Assembly: GCA_002500605.1 (NCBI GenBank)
Contig: DLRR01000011.1
Location: forward strand, 7,035-71,034
Direction of reading: 5' to 3'
From: Nitrospinaceae bacterium UBA7883
GTDB taxonomy: Bacteria; Nitrospinota_A; UBA7883
DNA: 64,000 nt
This document shows positions 16,125 to 26,234 of the stretch, in pieces. The notes below the pieces were generated by a model that was not told the DNA's origin, ran no database searches, and worked only from the letters and a program-made list of their open reading frames with translations. How positions within the stretch are numbered: the first letter of the stretch is position 1; every line of letters starts with the position of its first letter. The position numbers were made by a program, and so were the translations under genes.

Positions 16125-17065
16125 AAATACCCCATATTTCTGATCTTGTTTCTTCTGGTGCTCACGAGATCATCGGAAGATATCTTCATTAATTCGTTTA
16201 AGTGCCGACGTATTACTCTTCGCAGCGTGGATGCAGTCGTAATAGGTTTTCTATGAGCCCCACCACTTGGTTCTTTTACAACCTCATCCACAAGACCATG
16301 TGAAAACAAATCCATCGCTGTAAGGCGCAGAGCGCTAGCAGCCTCCTCTACCTTTTCAGGGTTATTCCACAAAATAGCAGCACAACCTTCTGGGCTTATG
16401 ACGGAGTAAACTGAATTTTCAAGCATTAATATTCTGTCACCAACCCCCAAAGCTAATGCACCTCCTGACCCACCTTCACCAATAACCACACTAATTATTG
16501 GGACTCTCAAACTAGACATCACAAGTAGGTTTTTTGCTATTGCCTCAGACTGCCCTCTCTCTTCAGCTCCAACTCCTGGGTACGCCCCTGGTGTGTCTAG
16601 TAAAGTTAGAATAGGCCGATTGAACTTTTCTGCCATTTTCATAAGCCTAAGTGCCTTTCGATATCCCTCTGGATGAGACATTCCAAAGTTCCTTTTGATT
16701 TTTTCTTTTGTGTCGCGTCCCTTTTGCTGACCAATTACCATCACTACATGGCCATCAAGATTGGCAAACCCAGAAATAATTGACACTCCATCACCATAAA
16801 ACCTATCCCCGTGGAGCTCCATAAAACCACTGGTCATGTTATCTATGTAGTCTTTAGTATATGGCCGCATTGGATGGCGAGCTAATTTAGTTCTTTGCCA
16901 AGGTGAAAGCTTGCCGAATATGTCTCGACGAAGTCTATTAGCTTTTTGCCGCAACTTCCTTATTTCAGGTAAAAAATCCTTACCGTCACTTTGGGACCTT
17001 TCCCGTAATTCTTCTATCCTATTCTCAAGCTTTATAATAGGTTCTTCAAAGTCTAAGTAATCCAA
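16115..17065 (-). CDS. accA: Acetyl-CoA carboxylase carboxyltransferase subunit alpha
   Basis: A 316-residue subunit that, with AccD, moves the carboxyl group from biotin to acetyl-CoA for fatty acid synthesis. The N-terminus LDFEEPIIKLENRIEEL and the core VIGEGGSGGALALGVGDR and SVISPEGCAAILW are diagnostic. Start is read as TTG at 17065, which places the family N-terminus correctly; there is no good ATG. It overlaps the 3' end of the agmatinase-family gene by 10 bases (tail to tail). accD is not in the window. Confidence 0.96.
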   Translation of the reverse strand: MDYLDFEEPIIKLENRIEELRERSQSDGKDFLPEIRKLRQKANRLRRDIFGKLSPWQRTKLARHPMRPYTKDYIDNMTSGFMELHGDRFYGDGVSIISGFANLDGHVVMVIGQQKGRDTKEKIKRNFGMSHPEGYRKALRLMKMAEKFNRPILTLLDTPGAYPGVGAEERGQSEAIAKNLLVMSSLRVPIISVVIGEGGSGGALALGVGDRILMLENSVYSVISPEGCAAILWNNPEKVEEAASALRLTAMDLFSHGLVDEVVKEPSGGAHRKPITTASTLRRVIRRHLNELMKISSDDLVSTRRNKIRNMGYFYE

Positions 17066-17246
17066 GGTCGCTTCAACTCGTAATTTATTCTAGTAATTTG
17101 CAAAGTATATCAAAAAATTAATCCTTTGGCTTATATTCAGATTCACAGTAATTCTATTTTTCCCGCCGATCTTGCCCATTGCACTGTTGACTGAACGTCA
17201 GTGTCTTGGCTATACTTCATGTTCACTTAAATTCAAGAGAGTAAAT

Positions 17247-18290
17247 ATGGGTTGGGATGATCGTAGGAGGCAAAACAGAGGTGGTTCCGGTGGGTTTGAT
17301 AATATACCGAATTTTGACTTTTCCAAAATAATGCCACCAAACTTAAACATGGGCCATCTTTTATGGTTGGTTCCGTTACTTATCTTCGCGTGGCTTGCAA
17401 CTGGTTTGTATAAGGTTGAGCTTCAAGAACAAGGTGTTGTTCTAGTTTTCGGCAAGCATGTACAAACTACTGCGCCTGGTCTTCACTGGAATGTTCCATT
17501 TCCTTTCGGAAAAGTAGTAAAAGTAAGAACGGAGGAAATCAAAAGAGTTGAGATAGGGTTTCGTACTGGGGCTACTAGAATGAGCAGACAAGCCTTGGTA
17601 AAGGAATCGTTAATGCTTACTGAAGGTGCAAATATGATAGACATCCACATGTCAGTACAGTACCAAGTAAACGATCCAGCTCAATTTCTTTTTGGGGTAG
17701 CTGACCCTTTTAGGGCTCTGCAGGATCGGGGTCTGTATGAAACCGTGAAAAATGTGGCCGAGGCGGCATTACGTGAGGTTGTTGGAACCAACAACATAGA
17801 CAACATATTGACAGTAGGAAAAAATCTAGTGCAACAAGAAATCCATGCACTAATGCAACAAACCTTAGATGTTTATGGCGCTGGTATTACCGTCAGTTTG
17901 GTACAACTTCAAGATGTTCATCCTCCCCAAGAGGTGCGTGAATCATTCCGTGACGTCAATAATGCCGAGGAGGACAAAAGCAGGCTAATCAGACAAGCTG
18001 AGGGATATTACAACTCCATTATACCTGAAACAAGAGGTAAGGCTGCGCAGATCATCGCAGAAGCCGAGGCTTACCGTGAAGAAAGAATTAAACTTTCCGA
18101 GGGTGATGCCAACCGGTTTAGTGCTCAGCTCGTCGAATATAACAAATCGCCTGAAATTACAAAAGAGAGATTATATATCGAAGCCATGGAGCAGATATTA
18201 TCAAATGTAGATAAAGTCATTATTGATGAAAAGCTTCTAAACTCAACCTTGCCGCTGCTACAACTAGATCGGAAGGGAACCGGGAAGTAA
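17247..18290 (+). CDS. hflK: FtsH protease modulator HflK
   Basis: A 347-residue membrane SPFH/band-7 protein that with HflC forms the large cage around the FtsH protease. A glycine-rich and arginine-rich N-terminus (GWDDRRRQNRGG) is followed by one membrane helix at about residues 35-55 and then the band-7 domain beginning YKVELQEQGVVLVFGK. The ATG at 17247 starts the typical MGW N-terminus; an upstream in-frame ATG at 17172 would add 25 unlikely residues. hflC follows 8 bases later. Confidence 0.95.
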   Translation: MGWDDRRRQNRGGSGGFDNIPNFDFSKIMPPNLNMGHLLWLVPLLIFAWLATGLYKVELQEQGVVLVFGKHVQTTAPGLHWNVPFPFGKVVKVRTEEIKRVEIGFRTGATRMSRQALVKESLMLTEGANMIDIHMSVQYQVNDPAQFLFGVADPFRALQDRGLYETVKNVAEAALREVVGTNNIDNILTVGKNLVQQEIHALMQQTLDVYGAGITVSLVQLQDVHPPQEVRESFRDVNNAEEDKSRLIRQAEGYYNSIIPETRGKAAQIIAEAEAYREERIKLSEGDANRFSAQLVEYNKSPEITKERLYIEAMEQILSNVDKVIIDEKLLNSTLPLLQLDRKGTGK

Positions 18291-18297
18291 CCACCAC

Positions 18298-19167
18298 ATG
18301 ATAAATAAAAATGTCTTGTCCATATTAGTTCCTTTAGCCTTGGCTGCTATTATTTTTGTAGCTCTAGAAGCATTCTTCATCATAAATGAGAACGAGCAGG
18401 GAGTTGTCACTCAATTTGGACGTTTTGTAAGAACCATTCAAGAACCCGGTCTCCATAGAAAAACTCCTTTTATCCAATCTGTAATTTATTACGATAAGCG
18501 TTTACTAGACCATGACGTGCAACCTACTGAAGTGGTTACAAAGGATAAAAGGACGCTTGTAATTGATAATTTTGCAAAATGGAAAATAATAAATCCCGAA
18601 CATTTTTATACAAGGGTAAAAACCGAGGCAGTTGCCCGTGATCGGCTACGCGACATTATTTATTCGGAATTACGCCAGGACTTTGGCGCACACGATCTGT
18701 TTGAAATTGTCTCTACAGATCGCGCCAAACTTATGAAAGAGGTCACACAACGCTCTAATGTCAAAGTCAAAGTACTAAACATGGGAATTGAGATTGCGGA
18801 TGTGCGGATAAAACGCGCTGACCTGCCACCAGAAAACCAGCTAGCTGTGTTCAACAGGATGAGGGAAGAGCGTAAAAGAATAGCAAAGCAGTTTCGTTCA
18901 GAAGGCAAGGAAGCGGCCCAAAAGATAAGAGCAACAACCGATAAAGAGAAAGTGATAATTTTAGCCGAGGCATACAAAAAAGAACAAACAATCAGGGGTC
19001 AGGGTGACGCTAAGTCAATTAAAATTACGGCTGCCGCTTTTGGGAAAAGCCCAGAATTTTACTCTTTTATTCGCTCCCTAGAAGCCTACAAAAAAGCACT
19101 GCTTGAAAAAGACAGTATGATAATGACTGAAAAATCATCATTTCTAAAACATTTGCAAAGACGATAA
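18298..19167 (+). CDS. hflC: FtsH protease modulator HflC
   Basis: A 289-residue partner of HflK. One N-terminal membrane helix is followed by NENEQGVVTQFGRFVRTI and the characteristic FIQSVIYYDKRLLDHD segment. The C-terminal half contains the long helix rich in AEAYKKEQTIRGQGDA typical of HflC. It is co-transcribed with hflK and ends before the convergent addA-like gene, leaving about 130 bases with no obvious terminator. Confidence 0.95.
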   Translation: MINKNVLSILVPLALAAIIFVALEAFFIINENEQGVVTQFGRFVRTIQEPGLHRKTPFIQSVIYYDKRLLDHDVQPTEVVTKDKRTLVIDNFAKWKIINPEHFYTRVKTEAVARDRLRDIIYSELRQDFGAHDLFEIVSTDRAKLMKEVTQRSNVKVKVLNMGIEIADVRIKRADLPPENQLAVFNRMREERKRIAKQFRSEGKEAAQKIRATTDKEKVIILAEAYKKEQTIRGQGDAKSIKITAAAFGKSPEFYSFIRSLEAYKKALLEKDSMIMTEKSSFLKHLQRR

Positions 19168-19301
19168 TTTTCCAATGCAACTTGCCACGGTCCTGTTTTG
19201 ATTGATTAGGCTAGTAAAACAGTAAGCAGACTTCGTCGATAACAGCAATGCTAACACTGCTTCCACTACAGGTTCTGTTGGCTTCTTTAACTATCAGCAT
19301 G

Positions 19302-22300
19302 CTACGCATTAACCCAACATAATCCTAAGTATTTGCAGTTTTGCTCTCTACAAAGCTTTTCTTCACACTGAGACCATGACTCCTCTGGTTTACCCTCTAC
19401 CCTTACAAGTTGTCTAGCGGTTTCTAATGCCTGCTTGCCTAGCTCTATCCCATCTTGGTGTGAAAAGTTAATAAAAGACGACATTTTACTTCTTTCTTTC
19501 AGGTAGACCACTGCTGCCCCCAAAGTATCCATATTGTGGGCGAGCATTACGGCGAGGGCATACAGTTTTATCTGAAAGAAGTAAGCTAGCTCATCCTTCG
19601 GTCGTTCAGAGTATTTGTAGTCAGCAACCATCCATCTTTCCCCATCAAACCAAATGATATCTACCGCCCCGGTTAATGTTAGAATAATATCATCATCAAC
19701 AAGCTTTACAGCTATTGGCATTTCCCGCATTATTGCACCTGGTTCCACGCTCCATATACCCCTGAGTGGACTCTCTACAAATGCATTAGTAATTGATTTT
19801 GCAAGTGATCCTTTTTGTTTTTGTGAGAAGTCCTTAAAGTATGAAAGTATGGCCTTTTCTAACTCCACCAGATCATTCCCTTTGCCAATTGGCGCCTTCT
19901 CCAAGAATGAATGGACATTGTTACCATTACTTATAGCAGATTCATCTTTTCTTTTGCCTATACTACTTTTGCCAGTCAAAACGTTGTCCGAACTTATTAC
20001 CTTTTGATAGTAATATCGCCTTGGACATTGCTTAAACATGGCAAGTTCGGTTACCGTTACTTTAACTTCATGTATCAGTGCTTCCATATCTAGTTTTTTT
20101 ATCGCTTTTTTTTCATCAACCAAATAAGGCCGGTTCCCCGTGATAATTAAATCTACAATAGGTGAGATATCTTGCCCAGATTTTGTCGGTGATTTAATCA
20201 TCAGTACATCGTTAACGTGATTGCAGTCAATAAACTCCCTTATCGGGTTCATCCACGTACCTTTACCACTTCCTCCACTATAGACAAGAAAATCCTCTGC
20301 CCTAGTTGTGGCAACATAAAGAAGGCGCTTAAACTCCTTTTCCTCTTCTTCGGCATCGTTAGTTTTATTAATTTGAAATGCTGGTCCATCAACCCATTCT
20401 TTGTCTTCCAAGTCGTAAATACTTGCTCCAAGCCCTACCGTTGAAGATATATTAATTCTTTTATAATTAGAAGATCTTCTGCCACCGGTCATATCAGCAA
20501 CAAACACAACAGGGAATTCCTGGCCTTTACTTTGATGTATTGTCATAACTCTCACCTTCCCCTTATTAATTACATCAGCCGAAATGTCTGCTTCAGGTGA
20601 ATCCAATCCTTGGGAAATCCTCTGCTTCAATCGCAATATAAATTTCCCAAGGCTGCCTCCTTTTGCCTCATGTAATCTTGTCATCTCAATGAGCTTAAAA
20701 ATATTAGCCATTGCCTGATCGCCATTCAGACTACCCATCATTACTGAGTTGTAACCTGTATCAACAAGTATCATTTCAAGCAATTCAGATGGCATTACAC
20801 AGTCGCGCAATTCCTTCCATCTGATAACTTTATTACGAAATAATTCAATCCTATACTGGTCCTCTTTACGCATACCAGAAGGGAAATCTAGTTGTTTTAG
20901 AAACAAATCTACTGTATCCCTCTCGTTTCCATTTTCATCACGGCGCAACTTCAATAAGCCATCATCGCTTATTCCAACTAAAGGAGATCGGAGCACTGAA
21001 ATAAGCGAAAGCAGATCACCGGAATAGTAAAGAAAGGATAGGATGTTTGAAAAGTCTTTTATCTCTTTGGTTTGATAGAACCCTCTGCCCCCTACAACCT
21101 GACAGGGAATGCCCCGAACTCTCAAGGCTTTTTGATAAACTTTGTGGTTCGTAAATGTCTTTAGCAATATTGCGATATGATCGTACTCAATCGGAATAGG
21201 CTTTTTCTCTTCCTTTCCGTAAATTGTTCTCTTTGACTCTATTAGCCCTGAAATGTGGGCAGCTATTTTCTTGGCTTCCAGCTTGCGTGTGTCCATTGCA
21301 CTTAAGTCTTTGTTATTCAATTCGTTGGTACAATCTATTAACATGACGGGAGAAGCAGTATGTTGACCTTGTAGACTAGAATCAGGGGTTATAAGGTCTT
21401 CTTTACTAAACTGACCCCCCAGAACGTGTGGCCCCTGGAAGAAGTCATTAAAAAATTTTACAAGCGATGGTGTTGAACGGTAGTTTACAGTTAGCCGCTC
21501 ACAACTTCCATTTGCACTTTTTATTTTCTCCACTGTATCCCCAAAAATTGTGGGAACGGCTCCTCTAAATAAATATATTGACTGTTTGGGATCACCAGCT
21601 ATTGCTAACCTTCTATCGCCTGGCGGTGCCAAATAGGAAATAATTTTATCTTGCAGTCCGTTGATGTCCTGATACTCATCAACCAATATTCTATTAAAAC
21701 GATTTTTGAGTAGTTCTACAACAGAGGGGTTCTTTTCTAGCAAACCCAGAGCCTTCTCCTCTAGGTCAGTGAAATCAAGTACGGCCAGACGATCCTTTGC
21801 GTTTAGGTATTTTTGACTGACTCTACCCATCAGCATTGAAAAGTCTTTTACTATATATGATTCATCTTTCTCTAAAGCTAGGAGGCATATATCCAGAACG
21901 TACTTACTTGCGGTGCGTGCTGGCTCGGGGCTAGTAATTTTTCGATTCCCTGCTCCTTTAAGATACTTTTTTCCCACCTTAAACAGTTTAAATGCAGTCT
22001 TCCGATCTAGCTCAATATCAATATCTAGTAGGTCTGGAATCTCCTCAATCATTTTGTAAAGTTTTGCCTCATAGCTTTTTCCACCGTATCCACTTAGCTC
22101 CGGCAACATATTTTTTAAGCCATCAATAGTTTCTTTTCTCTTTTCCCTTAACTCAACCAGCGTCACATGTCTCTTGGTTTTCATTTGAGAAAGCCCAATA
22201 CCCCATGATCGTGACAGAAAAATAATATCTTGTATATGTGACTGAAGCTTACTTAACCCATAACACAATACGAGCCTCTCAATGCCTTCATTAAGTGTTC

Positions 22301-22808
22301 CAAGGCCGTTACGGATTTCTTTTAGTGTTACTGAATCTAAAAGTTCCCTCGACTCGCTTTCTCCCATTACCCGGAACATGGGATCGACTCCTGCCACATT
22401 GGAAAACTCATATAGTAAGCGCATGCAAAAAGAATGAATGGTGGATATATGAGCACTATTTAGTGCTTGCCTCTGCCTGATCAGATGGGCCAACAGCCGT
22501 TTTTCTTTATTCCAACTTGAATCATCTTTGGATAAGTTGGCAGAGGAACCATTTATTGGATCGGCGTTAGCAAGGTTGTCTATTTCATTTTTTATCTCTC
22601 CGCGAATGCGGTCGATCATTTCGTTGGCTGCCTTTACAGTAAATGTTATAGCGGCAATAGAGTTGACATCAGTAAACTTCCCATTCCTTTCCTTGCACAG
22701 TTCCTCCAAATACAATTTCATAAGCCTTGTAGTCTTACCGGTTCCGGCACTAGCTATGACCGCTATGTCTCCTGCTGGTTCCAATGCTCGCTTTAAGTCG
22801 TCTCCCAT
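19302..22808 (-). CDS. addA: AddA-like UvrD-family helicase/exonuclease subunit
   Basis: A 1168-residue DNA repair enzyme acting on double-strand ends. Helicase motifs are in order: Walker A ASAGTGKTTRL near residue 20, VDEYQDINGLQ (Walker B), AGDPKQSIYLFRGA, and VMTIHQSKGQEFPVVFVADM. A C-terminal PD-(D/E)XK nuclease follows with VDIIWFDGERWMVADYKYS. Unlike many AddA proteins it also shows cysteines placed as in iron-sulfur nucleases: FKQCPRRYYY before the nuclease core and CEEKLC...CKYLGLC at the very end. It adjoins the partner gene upstream without a gap. Confidence 0.9.
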   Translation of the reverse strand: MGDDLKRALEPAGDIAVIASAGTGKTTRLMKLYLEELCKERNGKFTDVNSIAAITFTVKAANEMIDRIRGEIKNEIDNLANADPINGSSANLSKDDSSWNKEKRLLAHLIRQRQALNSAHISTIHSFCMRLLYEFSNVAGVDPMFRVMGESESRELLDSVTLKEIRNGLGTLNEGIERLVLCYGLSKLQSHIQDIIFLSRSWGIGLSQMKTKRHVTLVELREKRKETIDGLKNMLPELSGYGGKSYEAKLYKMIEEIPDLLDIDIELDRKTAFKLFKVGKKYLKGAGNRKITSPEPARTASKYVLDICLLALEKDESYIVKDFSMLMGRVSQKYLNAKDRLAVLDFTDLEEKALGLLEKNPSVVELLKNRFNRILVDEYQDINGLQDKIISYLAPPGDRRLAIAGDPKQSIYLFRGAVPTIFGDTVEKIKSANGSCERLTVNYRSTPSLVKFFNDFFQGPHVLGGQFSKEDLITPDSSLQGQHTASPVMLIDCTNELNNKDLSAMDTRKLEAKKIAAHISGLIESKRTIYGKEEKKPIPIEYDHIAILLKTFTNHKVYQKALRVRGIPCQVVGGRGFYQTKEIKDFSNILSFLYYSGDLLSLISVLRSPLVGISDDGLLKLRRDENGNERDTVDLFLKQLDFPSGMRKEDQYRIELFRNKVIRWKELRDCVMPSELLEMILVDTGYNSVMMGSLNGDQAMANIFKLIEMTRLHEAKGGSLGKFILRLKQRISQGLDSPEADISADVINKGKVRVMTIHQSKGQEFPVVFVADMTGGRRSSNYKRINISSTVGLGASIYDLEDKEWVDGPAFQINKTNDAEEEEKEFKRLLYVATTRAEDFLVYSGGSGKGTWMNPIREFIDCNHVNDVLMIKSPTKSGQDISPIVDLIITGNRPYLVDEKKAIKKLDMEALIHEVKVTVTELAMFKQCPRRYYYQKVISSDNVLTGKSSIGKRKDESAISNGNNVHSFLEKAPIGKGNDLVELEKAILSYFKDFSQKQKGSLAKSITNAFVESPLRGIWSVEPGAIMREMPIAVKLVDDDIILTLTGAVDIIWFDGERWMVADYKYSERPKDELAYFFQIKLYALAVMLAHNMDTLGAAVVYLKERSKMSSFINFSHQDGIELGKQALETARQLVRVEGKPEESWSQCEEKLCREQNCKYLGLCWVNA

Positions 22809-25800
22809 TTACCCATCCGTTTCACTTAGCCTGCACAAGCCCGCAAAATTGCAATAGCCACATTCAACTGGGTCTACTGGAAATCTTCCGGATTCTATAT
22901 CTAAGATCATCTTGGCGACTAATGCCTTAAATGACTTTTCGTCGTCAAAGCTAGTAGTAACGTATGCCTTCTTGAAATCCTTTTCATCAATCAATCTATA
23001 GCCAGACTCGATAAAACCAGTGGGTTTTAACAAACCACTTGCTAACAGGTAATTTTTGGCCGCCATGCTATATATGAGAGGCTGAAAAGTCTCTTTACCA
23101 AGCATTTCTTTCTTAATTTTCTTTTTATATAGAGAACTGTTTGATCCGGATTTGTAGTCTATAACTCTAGCACCAGAGCCATCTTGTTTAACATCTACCC
23201 TATCGATTCTTCCAACTAGTAATCGTTCTTCGCCGGGAGTTATTTCAAGTTTTATCGGGGGTATATCTGGCTTCCATTTGTCTGCAAAGTCAAAGGATAA
23301 CTCCACAGCCACAGGGGTGTAGCCGGTTTGCTTTTGATCTTTCACCTCTGCTTCCCAAAATCTCCGGAAAACAGCCATTATTTGCTCGCTCTCAACCTTC
23401 CATAATCTAGGATCTCCCAACTTTTCATTACATTCACTAAACACCTTTATTACCGTTTCTTTTAAAGTTGCCCATTCGCTTTCTTTTCCGCTCAGTGGCA
23501 AACTCTTTTCTTTTATTTTTTTCCTATAAAACTTTTCGGCAATTGAATGGTATAGGGTGCCCCTGGTTCGAACATCCATTTCAAACTCTATTTCGTCTGG
23601 TTCCAGCAAACCGAGTGGTTTTGAAACGAAAAAGCGAAACGGACACTGGCCGTAGCTCTCAAGCGAAGTAGGGGAATATTTATAGTGTTTTTCCTTACCG
23701 ACAAATCCTCTAAGGGTACCAATGGAGTCTGTTAATAACCCAAGCCACGCTTTTGAAAAATTCTCGATTCCATTTGGCTCACTAGGTAAAAATCCGTTCC
23801 GTTTTCTCTCAATCACCGCACGACCCAATAGGTCTTGAAACCTTTCTTCTCCTGCCGCACCTTTAAATACTATTGCCATGTCTGCTGGTAACCGCTTGTT
23901 TTGACTCGTATCAGGCCTGAAAAGATCGTACAAGATTTTTGCCTGTCGCTCCTCTTGATCTAGAAGCTTCTCCATTGGTTTTTGCAATGCTAGTGGTTTT
24001 GTGGTTACAACTGTTATTTCTTCCAAATTTTTTCTGCGGTCGACATCTAACGCGTTGGCAAAAGTCGTATCCTTGACAGAAGCTAGGAACATAGATTCCA
24101 AAAGCGGTTTCCCATCCAATTCAGCATAGCTGTGACTGAATGTAATGGAATCTTTGGCCATCCTAATAGTTTGGAAAAACAGCAACGACTCTTCTTGCCA
24201 TTTATCGACATCACTATCGAAAACTCTTCTGCCAAGCCTAATGCTTTCTTCTGCCTCAATAATTTTTAAGTGGATTTTATTAAACCTTCTACGTTCTTCT
24301 TCGGTAAGCAGCTGATTCTGGAAAATTCCTTTTGGAAACTCACCCTCATGCAACCCACCAACGTAGACATGTTTGAACCTCAGGCCCACAATGTCGTGGG
24401 CATTTAATACAAAAACCTTATTAGAGTTGACCGAGGAAATTTCGTCCGATGTCTGAGAATCCACCGCGCTATTAAAAAGCAAACGAGCCTTATCAAAACC
24501 GATGGGAGTGAGGCCTATTTTTAGCTCGTGGCTGTATTTTATAAACTCTTCCAATAAATTAAAGAAACTTGTATAAGCCCGAAAATCACGAAATTTTATT
24601 TTTTCACCTGTTTGACCACCACTGCCTGATCTTGGGGTTAATTTTAGCCAGTTCAATAGGTTTCGATAACACTCAAAAAACTGCAATGCCCTATCCTGTT
24701 TAGTCAGTTGGTCAACTCTTTTTAGTAGTTCGCAGGTAACGCGAGCAATATTCTGACCGCTCTTTTTCAAGGCACCTTTTCTTTCAGCAAGAGCCGACTT
24801 TAAGCGGTTTTTCCATAAAGCTGGTTTACCGTCTATAATCCTGGCTTCGAGAAAAAATCTTTGTACATCATCCTTATCAAGGCTAGAGAACCTGTTGAAG
24901 TAAGATGATGTAATGATCTCTGCAACACCTGCTCGATCAAACCCACTATCGGCTAACTCCAGTAACGAAAGACAAACGCGCACTAGTGGGTTTTGCCTCA
25001 ACGGAATGGACCTTTTAATTGTGAACGGAACTTTATATCTGGTGAACACATTCTCTACAATGGCACCGTAAGGCCGAGTATCACGAAACACTAGACAAAA
25101 ATCACTCCATTCAAGCCCATTTTCCTCCCTTCGTTCTTTGATGTTAGCGCAAACCTCTTCAATCTCTCTGTATCTACTGGTGCAAGAAAGGATTGGGATC
25201 TGTGGAATTGCAGGCCTTTTATCATTAATCTCGGGCCCTATTTGAAAGATAGTATCTGCAAGTGGAGAGATGGGGCCAAGTTCTTGAACCTCATATCCAA
25301 TTTCTAGCAAACTGTCGTGCTCTGCCAGAGCTTCGAATTTAGATAGGTTAGTAACCATAAATCCAAATGCTTTTTTCCTGCCATCTGGCAAAGGAGCGAT
25401 AATCTTTACAGGCATCAGATTGGAAAGTTTTCTAAACATCTCAAACCGGTAGGGAGTAAATTGATAAATATCCTTTAGCGTTACAGAACCAAAGCCACCT
25501 AAAAAGGAATCACATGTTAGCCCTCTATCGTCAAGAACATCAAGCAGCATGATTTTCAATGAACCTTGGTCTGTGAAGCCTTTTGTTTTAATTTCTTTTT
25601 TATATTCCCGGTACAAATCTGATATCTCACCATCTTTTCCAAAGGCATACCCACTGATATTGGACAGTATTGAGTCATCAACCAAACCTTGCCCTAATTC
25701 ATTGAAAAGTTGTTGTAAAGAGTTTTGAAATCCTGGGTATCGCCAGATTTTTTTAAATGGGCCACTTTGAGACCTTGAATAGCGTTTACGAAGAACATCA

Positions 25801-26000
25801 GCTAACAGAAGTGAGCTAGCTACTTGGCCTATGGGTTTTACATCTGGAAAAAATTCGGTGAATAGTTTTTTTTCAAAAGCACCTATGGTGATCATATCCG
25901 GGATTAACTTTGCTTTATTTCTCCCTTTACCCAAGGTTACTTCCAACTCATAGATGAGTCTTTGGGCAGTTGGGAACAATTGTAATACTCGTTTGATCAT
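22809..26000 (-). CDS. addB: AddB-like nuclease subunit with C-terminal PD-(D/E)XK domain
   Basis: A 1063-residue partner of the AddA-like helicase. The N-terminal two thirds are a helicase-like scaffold with weak motifs. The C-terminal nuclease carries GRIDRVDVKQDG and ARVIDYKSG, with cysteines SYGQCPFRFF and CGYCNFAGLC spaced as in the [4Fe-4S] staple of AddB. The Walker A region is not clear, as expected for AddB-type subunits in which the helicase half is degenerate. It is first in the two-gene operon and probably acts in recombination-dependent repair. Confidence 0.85.
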   Translation of the reverse strand: MIKRVLQLFPTAQRLIYELEVTLGKGRNKAKLIPDMITIGAFEKKLFTEFFPDVKPIGQVASSLLLADVLRKRYSRSQSGPFKKIWRYPGFQNSLQQLFNELGQGLVDDSILSNISGYAFGKDGEISDLYREYKKEIKTKGFTDQGSLKIMLLDVLDDRGLTCDSFLGGFGSVTLKDIYQFTPYRFEMFRKLSNLMPVKIIAPLPDGRKKAFGFMVTNLSKFEALAEHDSLLEIGYEVQELGPISPLADTIFQIGPEINDKRPAIPQIPILSCTSRYREIEEVCANIKERREENGLEWSDFCLVFRDTRPYGAIVENVFTRYKVPFTIKRSIPLRQNPLVRVCLSLLELADSGFDRAGVAEIITSSYFNRFSSLDKDDVQRFFLEARIIDGKPALWKNRLKSALAERKGALKKSGQNIARVTCELLKRVDQLTKQDRALQFFECYRNLLNWLKLTPRSGSGGQTGEKIKFRDFRAYTSFFNLLEEFIKYSHELKIGLTPIGFDKARLLFNSAVDSQTSDEISSVNSNKVFVLNAHDIVGLRFKHVYVGGLHEGEFPKGIFQNQLLTEEERRRFNKIHLKIIEAEESIRLGRRVFDSDVDKWQEESLLFFQTIRMAKDSITFSHSYAELDGKPLLESMFLASVKDTTFANALDVDRRKNLEEITVVTTKPLALQKPMEKLLDQEERQAKILYDLFRPDTSQNKRLPADMAIVFKGAAGEERFQDLLGRAVIERKRNGFLPSEPNGIENFSKAWLGLLTDSIGTLRGFVGKEKHYKYSPTSLESYGQCPFRFFVSKPLGLLEPDEIEFEMDVRTRGTLYHSIAEKFYRKKIKEKSLPLSGKESEWATLKETVIKVFSECNEKLGDPRLWKVESEQIMAVFRRFWEAEVKDQKQTGYTPVAVELSFDFADKWKPDIPPIKLEITPGEERLLVGRIDRVDVKQDGSGARVIDYKSGSNSSLYKKKIKKEMLGKETFQPLIYSMAAKNYLLASGLLKPTGFIESGYRLIDEKDFKKAYVTTSFDDEKSFKALVAKMILDIESGRFPVDPVECGYCNFAGLCRLSETDG

Positions 26001-26171
26001 ATGGTAAAACCTATTTCAATAGATCTACTTAAAAGGCCTATATTAAGTTTTGCAAACTCAGAAAGTTTACACAAACCTATTAAATGAAATTATAGGATTT
26101 TTTGGACTCTAAGAGATAAATCGATGTGATAGTAGGTAGTATAAAATTCGGTTCTCAGTTTCAGTTATAAA

Positions 26172-26228
26172 GAACCACTCTTGTGGTATACCGAGAAAAT
26201 TACAGCACAAACCCCGCAAAAGTGGTTC
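26172..26228. terminator. Inverted repeat downstream of the formyltransferase gene
   Basis: GAACCACT at 26172-26179 is the reverse complement of AGTGGTTC at 26221-26228, just after the formyltransferase stop on the minus strand. A smaller hairpin ACCAC-TCTT-GTGGT sits inside. T-rich sequence follows on the minus strand only weakly. It may mark the end of the methyl-transfer operon, but the long loop makes this uncertain. Confidence 0.3.
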
Positions 26229-26234
26229 CTATTA

